Part shown: positions 29,648 to 37,737 of the stretch, one piece after another
Layout: the number at the start of each line of letters is the position of its first letter
How positions within the stretch are numbered: the stretch's first letter is position 1
DNA from: Trichomonas vaginalis G3
Lineage: Eukaryota > Parabasalia > Trichomonadida > Trichomonadidae
Assembly (NCBI RefSeq): GCF_026262505.1
Contig: NC_067205.1
Coordinates: 1,860,001-1,924,000 of the forward strand
Direction: 5' to 3'
DNA: 64,000 bases
Notes under the pieces: generated by a model
The model's database searches: none
Told to the model about the DNA's origin: nothing
Seen by the model: only the letters and a program-made list of their open reading frames with translations
Program-made: the position numbers and the translations under genes

Positions 29648-30025
29648 TTAAAGAAGGAATGATTTCATTGAAAACATAAATAAAATTATTGCTAGAAACA
29701 CGAGAATTGTAAATTCTGGTCTATAATCTGCAATTACAAGTGCCAGTATAATCAGCACTAATGTAAATAAGGGATTTGTTAAAAATTTAATTAGTTTTGA
29801 TTTATTTGAATTATTTCTTGAAGAGGGCTGCTGTATTGATTCCATCCTACTATGAGGAACTGGGCTACTTAATATGGGAGCATAATGTTCGGAATTTGTT
29901 ATCCATTCAGGTGTGTTTGGTCTACTTGTAGATTTTATTATGGATGTTGGTGGGGATTTAAAAGCTGTTGAAGAAATGCAGTACTCTGACTCCTTTTTCT
30001 TAACAGGAGTAGTCAGAACTGACAT
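29648..30025 (-). CDS. Small two-pass membrane protein, 125 aa
   Basis: The N-terminal 75 residues are polar, Ser/Pro-rich and likely disordered. Two hydrophobic segments follow (about residues 85-100 and 105-122), separated by DYRPE, forming a short membrane hairpin at the C-terminus. Such hairpins occur in ER-shaping and lipid-droplet proteins, but no family signature is seen. No clear initiator motif was found upstream. The coding status is moderately supported by amino-acid composition and length only. Confidence 0.5.
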   Translation of the reverse strand: MSVLTTPVKKKESEYCISSTAFKSPPTSIIKSTSRPNTPEWITNSEHYAPILSSPVPHSRMESIQQPSSRNNSNKSKLIKFLTNPLFTLVLIILALVIADYRPEFTILVFLAIILFMFSMKSFLL

Positions 30026-31853
30026 TCTTTTTTCTTAGCAGGATTGGCCAGATGCATCCCCTTTTTCTTTTTACGGGTGTGCCATTAAGAGTATTTTCCA
30101 AACGAAAAAATAGCATTCGAGGATTTCTATTGGTACCAATGATCAGATTTAGTATATGGTATGGCGCAATTTGAGTTTGGCGAAGATATTGTGTTTGTAT
30201 TGGAATATTTTGTTGAAAAATTTTTGAACGCGTCAGTATTAAAAGTCCATATCATCTAAAAAAGTCTATACCATGGTGCACTTTTCAGGGTTGGGGTAAA
30301 GCTGACGTCACCGTGGTAAATTTTATGCTTCATTTAATTATTGATATTTTTTCAAGGAGTTTTCAAAAAAGATCAATGAGTTATTAACTTACCTTCATTT
30401 CACCTTAACACTCCTTATCTTGTAACATTCCAAAACAATTTCAGCTCAAGTTACAATTCTAATTTTCCCAGAAATTAGCTAACAGGACTTACATAAATAT
30501 GAAGGGCTAACCTATAATATTTCTGAACGAATACTATCAAAATTAAGTCATAAAAAATATAGGATGATAATTTATTGTAGATTCATTACGTAAAAAATGT
30601 GTGTGTTGTCCCTTATATAATACTGTCTGATTTCTATGAGCGCTTCGCGCCGATAAAATCGATGACATCGACTTTTTGGGATATTCGCATAGAAATAATT
30701 GTATGACAACTATCAAAAAATGAAATTAGAGGACTTGAAATGCAAATTATTTTTTCGATGTCTAAACATAATAATTCGGTAATATATGAATTAGTGACAA
30801 ATATAGTGATTTATTTGTTACCATACAATTCGCAGTAGAGGCTTATTTCATTTCTTTTATAATTTCCCGAATTCCAAATAAATTATGTTTTAATGAGAAG
30901 AGAATGCAATAGATGTGGTATTATACCATCAGTTATTCATGATTCATCATATAGAGACGCAGTTATCACGACAGCTTTTAATATCATTAAAAAAATGGTT
31001 TTCTTTATTCATTCCCTTCGTGCATTTAATAAAGATCACAAAGGATTAATATTTACCAACGAAAAAGACGTCCCAAAAGCCCAAGCAATTCTAGAATATA
31101 CTCAATAAGGAAATTAAATTTAACTTTGCTCATATAAATCGGAAAGTAACATCTTTATTTGGTTTTGCAGATAGGTCATGATTGGAGACTACTTCATTCA
31201 TAATATAAATGAAATTGATAATGTTATACATTAAGACTTATTCGACACAACATTTCAAGTAAATTCTTTTGCGCGTTTTTAACAAAAATTTATATCTTCT
31301 CTTTGTCGAGAAGATAACTATTACTACAAATTACTTATTGGTAATTCCTGGGTTAAAGTTGAATTTGATAACGTTTGTCATGCATTTAATGATCAGAATT
31401 GCCCTAAAATAAATTATACAAGTTTAATAATGAACATGTCCTCCATTAATGCAGGCATGCAAGTAGGAAATATTAACGAATTTATTTAATTTACGCAATC
31501 CATGAGAAAGTATGGCGATGAGAGAAGCTGTAAAGGAAGAGGTGATGATCAGCATTTTCTTACGTTTTCTATACATTCGCAACAACTCGATAAATGCCTA
31601 AATTATGAAATTCTTAATTATTCGAGTAGTTTTATGGTCAATGGATCTAAGTATTACATGGATCATCCCGAGAGAATTGAATGACATGCGTTTGTGAATT
31701 GGGGTCGTTCCTGCAAATTATGATCAGTTTGACAAAAAATGCCATTATGGGGGTGGCCTCCGACCAAAATTTGTCAAACTGAGAGTGTTTTCTGGTCAAT
31801 CAATTTGTCCTTTCAGTACCAAAGATCAGTAGAAAGTACTTTAAGATAATGAA
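30026..31853. other. Intergenic region with possible pseudogene remnants
   Basis: A 71-codon frame (30893-31108), a stretch around 31298-31490 (with YYYKLLIGNSWVKVEF) and a 60-codon frame (31502-31684) have coding-like composition but lie in different frames with stops between them. They may be pieces of one decayed gene; the central strand weakly recalls the end of a ubiquitin-specific protease domain. The remainder (30060-30890) has no gene. A small hairpin GCGCTTCGCGC lies at about 30641. Confidence 0.35.
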
Positions 31854-33125
31854 ATGGCAATGGACCCATTTTTAAATAAAATCCATGAATTACAAAAAAA
31901 AAAAAATATGAAAACAAATCAATGGATTTTCTCAATGATTGCTTGTTTGTTTCTGGCATTGGCTCTGAGGACTAGGATGGCAGAAACAGATGTTGGCTTT
32001 TTTCAATCATTTCCGATCTCATGTGTTATAGATTACATGAAACATGACAATAACATCAATTCAAACTATGAATGCGAAGTTATTAAAGTATACAACGAAA
32101 CTATTATCCCCAAATACAATAATACAGCCCTTTTCTACGGTGCAGGAATGCTTGGTCTAAAAGTACATGATAAATTTAATCCAGGATGTGTATATCATAC
32201 AGATTTAGTTCATTTTCATACAAAGATTGTATGCTTTCATCAATTTTACGTCTCTGGGGCATGCTCTTTGAATAATTTAACGCATAGAGTTAAACTCGTT
32301 GCTCGAAGCGGCATTGATTTATATTGGAACTTCCCAGGACCAGTTTTAGGAAATTACAATCATGTAGTTGCGTTTGGCCACTATAATTTACAATGCTATG
32401 GGCACTTTTTCCTGGATGTTATTCTTCCTTGTATTCTATTACCGCAAGATATTATAAAGAAGTCTTACATTATCTATCGAGACAATGCAACTTACGCGCT
32501 TCAGTTTTTAGAGGCGATGGGATTTGGAGATCGAGTTATCACCCTGGGTATTAAAGAATGGGTTTATGCAGACCATGTTTACACAATGATTGAACCAAGA
32601 ACTTCAGGAAATATAGCTTCATCTCCTTTGTATAATTTGTCCATATATTTGAGGCATAAATTTAATGCAGAAGATATAGTTCCGACTGATATCTGTTATA
32701 TGCTGAGAAAAACGAGAATAATTCACAATCTTAAAGACGCTATCGAAGAAGCGTCTAAACAACTTAATATCGAGATAAAACTTATCCCTGATTATATTGA
32801 AACAGCTCATGAAACTGTAAAAATATGGGCAAAAATTAAAATTGTTGTAGGAACAACGGGAAGTAACCTAATGAAATGCATATTCATGAAAGAAAAAACG
32901 TGCGTAATTCATTTAATGGCAAATATATTCAATGATTGTATTGTTTTATCAACAGCTTCTTGTTATGTTTATCAAGTTTGTATCCACGTAAATATGGGAT
33001 TCTGGGAAGGCGGAGGAAATGTTGATGTGAACTTACTGATAAAGGCCCTTAAAATTGCAATATCACTTGAAGAAAGCGGAAAATGGCCACAGATTGAAGG
33101 CGAGGAGTATAAGTTTTTAGCTTGA
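31854..33125 (+). CDS. GT61-family glycosyltransferase, type II membrane protein
   Basis: The 423-aa protein has a short cytosolic N-terminus and a signal-anchor (about residues 23-39), so the catalytic part lies in the Golgi/ER lumen. GT61 (DUF563) features are the FGHYNLQCYGHFFLDVILP segment (about 180-198) and the C-terminal VVGTTGSNLMKCIFM (about 332-346). In this family the latter contacts the nucleotide sugar. GT61 enzymes transfer xylose, arabinose or GlcNAc in other eukaryotes; the sugar used here is unknown. Several N-glycosylation sequons occur. Three paralogues lie within 21 kb. Confidence 0.85.
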   Translation: MAMDPFLNKIHELQKKKNMKTNQWIFSMIACLFLALALRTRMAETDVGFFQSFPISCVIDYMKHDNNINSNYECEVIKVYNETIIPKYNNTALFYGAGMLGLKVHDKFNPGCVYHTDLVHFHTKIVCFHQFYVSGACSLNNLTHRVKLVARSGIDLYWNFPGPVLGNYNHVVAFGHYNLQCYGHFFLDVILPCILLPQDIIKKSYIIYRDNATYALQFLEAMGFGDRVITLGIKEWVYADHVYTMIEPRTSGNIASSPLYNLSIYLRHKFNAEDIVPTDICYMLRKTRIIHNLKDAIEEASKQLNIEIKLIPDYIETAHETVKIWAKIKIVVGTTGSNLMKCIFMKEKTCVIHLMANIFNDCIVLSTASCYVYQVCIHVNMGFWEGGGNVDVNLLIKALKIAISLEESGKWPQIEGEEYKFLA

Positions 33126-33763
33126 TATCGTCAGAATAAAAAATTGTTATATTGTTGTTTCTTAAAATATTAACAAATTAGATTTTTTCTTCGCTTATTT
33201 TCATACACCAAAAAAGACACCACATATGTTATTATTGCTATTATACGCACCATATCACAAAAGTGTTATAATCGCATAGTGGACTCTTGGACATATAGTT
33301 CTTCCGAAGTCTCTCATTAGAAAAAAGAAAGATATAGTTAGTTATTTATAATGAAAATGTAGAAGTAATACGTTAAGTTTAAAATATTAAAAACTTAACA
33401 CAGCACTTCATCTTAGCTTTTTTATAAAAACTGAATTCGATGTCAGCGAAGGGATACTACGTTTATTTTTATGATTAAGACACGTCATATTTCTTAGATC
33501 CAACGAGTTCATAAGTGAATAGTATAATGGTTAGAATTCTCAATTATAAATCATTTTTTCATGTTCATTTGCCAAACACAATTTTTTTTTTGAAATCGAA
33601 AATTCTGTATGATAATATTTGCCGTTTTTCTCCAAATTCAGTATTCTACATGTAAATAATATGTATAGTCTGTGGCTAGAGTTATAGGCCAAAAATTTCG
33701 GTTAGAAGCGAGTGTCCTTACCTTTAAAAAACATAACATAACAATTTTATTAAAACAACATAG
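33126..33763. other. Intergenic DNA
   Basis: It contains a CTTCCGAAGTCTCTCATT repeat also seen near 7390, and a tRNA A-box-like string (TAGTATAATGGTTAGAATTC at about 33517) without a B box. No gene is supported. Confidence 0.5.
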
Positions 33764-34903
33764 TTAAGCATCGACAATAAATGGATGCTTTAATAGATCT
33801 TGTACAGTTGGCCGATCTGCTGGGCTGTATTTCAAACAACTCGATACAAAATCAGCCAGTTGAGCGCGCAACTCAAGCTCACGCTGGAATTGCTCTTTAC
33901 TCTGAGCTCTTGTATAATAAAGCTCGCTGATCATTCTAATATAATCATGATGGATTGAATCTTCGATTTGGACTTTGAGATTGAGGCCATCAAAGTATCT
34001 AGTTCTGACTGGCGACTGTTCTATCATCTCTTTAGGAATTGGGCCAAGAGATTTTTCGAAATTCGCCAAAAGTTTGTCGTCATCAAATTGAGGAAAAAGA
34101 GGGGCACCAACAAATGCCTCGTATGCTACACAACCAAGTGACCATATATCTAGTGACTGATTGTAAGGCAAACACAAGGAAACTTCTGGAGGTCTGTAGA
34201 AACTTGTTGTAATTGGGTAAGTACATTTCCATTCTGTACTGAAACTAGACGAGAAATCTATTAGAACGAAGTTTTGGAATCGTTTTGGTAAATGGTCAAA
34301 AAGAATATTTTCTGGTTTAATATCTGCATGAATGCAACCTGTAGGATGCAGTAGTGATAAGGCTTTGACAAGTTGTCTCATTAAGTACTGAACATGGAGA
34401 ATCTCCATTCCGTGAAGATTTGGATTATCTTGCGATTTTATTTCTTCCATTTTGAAAATATTCATGAAATGATCGTATAAAGAAGGGCCGTATTGTTCCA
34501 TTACGATGACCGGATGGCCTTTATAAGTAAAGAAATCATAAATCTTTGGAAAAGAAACAGTTTCTTCTGCAGAGTGTCCGTGTATCGCATTATTAATAAA
34601 TCTGTATTCATCATTAGCCATAGTTGTAGACAAAGGATTTGAGCGAAATATTTTTAGTACAACAACTTTTCTTTCTAAAATAGACTGCGAAATTAATCTT
34701 GATTCAGCTTGAAATGCGTATGCGGAATTTCCACGACCAATGACTTTGATTATTTTGTATTTAGTTTCGTTATGCTGAATAACTTGATATTCTGATACAA
34801 TAAGAAATCCATCTGCGTTATCTTCTGTACCAGGCATTGCGGGACCTTCTACTAGGCTTATAACCCTTGAAGAAATGCATTTGGACCCAAATTTTACACT
34901 CAT
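33764..34903 (-). CDS. DYRK-like (CMGC) protein kinase
   Basis: The frame opens at 34948, but an initiator-like TCACTTTTT sits just upstream of the ATG at 34901-34903, giving 379 aa. Kinase motifs are the Gly loop (GRGNSA, about 56), the ATP-binding Lys in VVVLKIF (about 84), catalytic HADIKPEN (192-199), IDFSSS in place of DFG (215-220), and the SFYRPPE activation segment (about 234-240). They finish with the DIWSLGC helix and an RPT...HPF end. The SFYR-PE motif and the LxHxDIKPEN spacing are typical of DYRK/HIPK kinases. HAD replaces HRD and DFS replaces DFG; both keep the catalytic Asp, so activity is likely. It is divergently transcribed from the LRR gene with 51 bases between starts. Confidence 0.9.
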   Translation of the reverse strand: MSVKFGSKCISSRVISLVEGPAMPGTEDNADGFLIVSEYQVIQHNETKYKIIKVIGRGNSAYAFQAESRLISQSILERKVVVLKIFRSNPLSTTMANDEYRFINNAIHGHSAEETVSFPKIYDFFTYKGHPVIVMEQYGPSLYDHFMNIFKMEEIKSQDNPNLHGMEILHVQYLMRQLVKALSLLHPTGCIHADIKPENILFDHLPKRFQNFVLIDFSSSFSTEWKCTYPITTSFYRPPEVSLCLPYNQSLDIWSLGCVAYEAFVGAPLFPQFDDDKLLANFEKSLGPIPKEMIEQSPVRTRYFDGLNLKVQIEDSIHHDYIRMISELYYTRAQSKEQFQRELELRAQLADFVSSCLKYSPADRPTVQDLLKHPFIVDA

Positions 34904-34954
34904 TTTTTCTATTTCCAAAAAGTGACAGAGCTGAAGAATAAAGAACAAAATCCA
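34904..34954. promoter_or_regulatory. 51-bp bidirectional promoter
   Basis: Only 51 bases separate the kinase ATG and the LRR-protein ATG, and they must serve both genes. The minus strand has CTGTCACTTTTTGG, an initiator-like sequence 18-25 bases before the kinase ATG. The plus strand has AGCTGAAGAATAAAG before the other start. Confidence 0.55.
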
Positions 34955-35878
34955 ATGGAAGAAGAATGTCCAGAAGAATTTAAAATGGATGAAAAGTCAA
35001 TATTGAAAATATGTGCTAAAAGAGGAATGTACATCACACCAGAATGCAATGATGTACTTCATTTGGAGAATGCTGGTTTTCTTTCGATAGATGGACTAGA
35101 AAGATTCTTAGAATTGCGTGTTTTATGGCTTAGCGGTAACCAATTTTCAAAAATCGAAGGATTGAACACCTTGAAAAAATTACAAACGTTATATCTTTCC
35201 GAAAACTGCATAGAGCATATAGAAGGACTTGATGAGTTAGACCAATTAGAAAATCTTATCCTTTCCTTTAATTACATTCGAAAAATCGAAGGACTTGAAA
35301 AATGCAAATCTTTAACATTTTTAGATTTAGAAGCGAACAAAATAGGAGGATCAAACGATTGCCTTGATGGAATACGACATTGCGAGAATTTGCAAATTTT
35401 AAGATTAACAAATAACAAATTAACCGAAATAGAATCATTAGATGTATTAGAAACATTAAAAGACTTACGTGTTTTGCATTTGGATGGTAATCCTGTTGTA
35501 CGACAGTTCAAAACTTATAGAAGAACTCTAATTTCGACTCACAAAAATTTACGACATTTAGATGATACTCCAGTAACAGACGAAGAGAGAAGGACTGTTT
35601 CTGCCTGGGCTATTGGCGGAAAAGAAGCTGAAATGAAGGAAAGGCAAAAGATTTCAGCAGAAAAGAACGAAAGAGATCATGACAGCATGAAGGAATTTAG
35701 AAGGATGCAGCGTGAGGCGGCAATAGCTGCTGGAAAAGATATAAGAAGAGACCATCCAGAGCTTCTATCGAGTGATGACGAAGAAGCTGAGAAATTAATA
35801 GTTGAGAAATATCAAAGAATGGCTAAACTTGAAGAAGGCCCAACTCCTAAAGTTCAGGAACTGGATGAACTCGATTAA
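34955..35878 (+). CDS. DNAAF1: SDS22-type LRR protein, dynein axonemal assembly factor 1-like
   Basis: This 307-aa protein (start at the ATG 34955; the frame extends upstream without ATG) has about six SDS22-type leucine-rich repeats (residues about 30-190, pattern L..L.L..N.I..IEGL). An LRR cap follows: YRRTLISTHKNLRHLDDTPV, then TDEERRTVSAWAIGG. That cap and the following EAEMKERQK helix are characteristic of DNAAF1/LRRC50/ODA7. In other eukaryotes DNAAF1 helps preassemble outer dynein arms in the cytoplasm before delivery to flagella, which fits a flagellate. The C-terminal 100 residues are charged and helical. The gene is intact. Confidence 0.85.
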   Translation: MEEECPEEFKMDEKSILKICAKRGMYITPECNDVLHLENAGFLSIDGLERFLELRVLWLSGNQFSKIEGLNTLKKLQTLYLSENCIEHIEGLDELDQLENLILSFNYIRKIEGLEKCKSLTFLDLEANKIGGSNDCLDGIRHCENLQILRLTNNKLTEIESLDVLETLKDLRVLHLDGNPVVRQFKTYRRTLISTHKNLRHLDDTPVTDEERRTVSAWAIGGKEAEMKERQKISAEKNERDHDSMKEFRRMQREAAIAAGKDIRRDHPELLSSDDEEAEKLIVEKYQRMAKLEEGPTPKVQELDELD

Positions 35879-36035
35879 TTTTAAATTATTTTATTTTGTT
35901 TTATAAATAATATTATTCATTACACAGCTGGTGTTTCCTTCATATTTTTCTGAATTTGCTACAAAATTGCAAAATTTTCCTTCATCATTTCCTTATTGAG
36001 TTCATAATAATCGTCACGCTAAATTACTTGTTATA

Positions 36036-37346
36036 ATGAAAAATGGTTATTTAGCATTCAATCAGATTTGGTGTTTCTTTTGTCTTGTCCTGCTCAAGCT
36101 TTTCATACTAAATTTGGTCTCAAGTCCTAAAATTTCGATTTCTTTTAGAATTACACTTATTAATTTACAACCAAAACCTAACAAAACATATCCATTCTAT
36201 CAAATACCTAACGACATACTTATAAGACATATTCGAAGAATTCCATTATGGTTAACGAATTATTCATTGATGACAAAGGACGATTATTATACCGATGATG
36301 ATCCGAGCTTTTGTCATGTATTACGATCACTTGTTTATGTCACAGCCTATACAAACGCATATACTTCATATGATCCTCAAACAAGCGAATTTTATATTGA
36401 TACCTGGGTAATGGAAGGTAGGCTATTTGGACATCGAAAAGTTATTGAGACGTACGACATAGGTGTGTTCACCATTTGTAATTGGCGCGAATGGGGCCAT
36501 ACAATTGACGATTTTATCAGCGGATTAACATATTTGCCAGAATCTGTCCAAAAACAAGAATTTACTATTGCGATACCACCTTCTGCAGGGAAAGATCTCC
36601 AAGATTGGCTTCAAGCATGTGGGTTTAAAGTTCATCTTTTTGATGGCTACGCAAACCAGCATATATTTGTTCGGCAATTATACGTAGTATCTCACATGAG
36701 TAAAGCTCACCGAGCATTTGCAGGTGGTTACTCATACATGAGAAGAAAAATGTTTGAACGCTTTAATCTTTCGCAAATAAATAGTACTAGATTCTGCGCA
36801 ATGAATAGAGATACAAGAAGATACCTTGGTAACTTTAATGAGGTTGTTGATGGATTAAACAAATACGTCAAAATCGATGATGGAAAAACATGGGAAGTTA
36901 TTCACAATCAGCATAATATATACGAACAAGTTAAGTTATGGCCAACAATTAAAGTCCTTTTCACTGTTGGAGGCTCTCAGCTGTTTAATTGCATGTTTAT
37001 GCACAACAGTACTGGTTTAATTGTTCTTTTCCCCAACAACGTGTTGACAGAACAGATGAGTATTGCATTTCAGAACCACATGTTTAGTGCTGTTATATAC
37101 CATAAAGACTGGAAATTCCTTGACTACGATCCTTACAATTGCAGCGTCGACCGCGTTGTATTTCATGCAAAACAGGTCGTTGCAGCTGTGAAATATCAGA
37201 AGTGGCAATCAACAGAAGGTCTCAGAAATCTTTTTGAAAATGTCACTCATAAAACATGTCCAGACAACAAATTTAACCCAATGCTTGTAGACTATTTCAT
37301 TGATCAAACATTAGATTTTGGCCCTCCTCGTAATCTTTTTGCTTGA
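36036..37346 (+). CDS. GT61-like glycosyltransferase paralogue
   Basis: The 436-aa protein has a signal-anchor at about residues 8-30 (FNQIWCFFCLVLLKLFILNL) and a luminal domain. The family blocks are YDIGVFTICNWREWGHTIDDFI (about 140-162 in two parts) and IKVLFTVGGSQLFNCMFM (about 308-325). The His in WGHTIDD and the GGS.L..C.F motif correspond to conserved GT61 positions. It diverges strongly from the 31854 gene but is closer to the 42679 gene (EWGH/MFGH, GGS/AGS). It is intact, lies 160 bases after the LRR gene, and is tandem to the other GT genes. Confidence 0.8.
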   Translation: MKNGYLAFNQIWCFFCLVLLKLFILNLVSSPKISISFRITLINLQPKPNKTYPFYQIPNDILIRHIRRIPLWLTNYSLMTKDDYYTDDDPSFCHVLRSLVYVTAYTNAYTSYDPQTSEFYIDTWVMEGRLFGHRKVIETYDIGVFTICNWREWGHTIDDFISGLTYLPESVQKQEFTIAIPPSAGKDLQDWLQACGFKVHLFDGYANQHIFVRQLYVVSHMSKAHRAFAGGYSYMRRKMFERFNLSQINSTRFCAMNRDTRRYLGNFNEVVDGLNKYVKIDDGKTWEVIHNQHNIYEQVKLWPTIKVLFTVGGSQLFNCMFMHNSTGLIVLFPNNVLTEQMSIAFQNHMFSAVIYHKDWKFLDYDPYNCSVDRVVFHAKQVVAAVKYQKWQSTEGLRNLFENVTHKTCPDNKFNPMLVDYFIDQTLDFGPPRNLFA

Positions 37347-37539
37347 TTTATTTCTGATGATGTTATTTGTGTATATTTATATGGAATATTAATAACAGGA
37401 AATTCGATCATTGAAGATCACAATGATCCTCGATAAACCAGCATTAGCTTTTTGAGAAACTCCATTTGTATTGATTATATGAGTATTAATAAAAAATGTT
37501 TTTATTAGAGACTTATTCAATATCAAAAGAAAATGAACA

Positions 37540-37700
37540 AAGTCGGAAAATTTACACTTTTCCGACGTTTTGTCAGGGGCGCGAAGCGACCAAAAAATAT
37601 CGGAAAAGTGTAATTCTCTGATATATGATTATTTTTGCTTTTAATACCAAACAGCATTTGAATCAAAAATAATCGTATTGCTGAGAATTCCGATTTTTTT
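37540..37700. repeat. Hairpin and short dispersed repeat
   Basis: ATTTACACTTTTCCGA and TCGGAAAAGTGTAATT form an inverted pair (about 37549 and 37598) around GCGCGAAGCG. Just right of it, CAGCATTTGAATCAAAAATA at about 37651 recurs with little change at 42613 beside another GT gene. Confidence 0.55.
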
Positions 37701-37737
37701 TTATTTTATTTATTTATTTATTTTTATTTCATTTTAT

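Noticed and set aside
30893-31684. Ubiquitin-specific protease gene
   Set aside because: Only one weak strand-like similarity; catalytic Cys and His boxes are not seen and frames are broken.
33517-33580. tRNA gene suggested by an A-box-like string
   Set aside because: No B box, no acceptor stem and no cloverleaf could be drawn; at most a decayed remnant.
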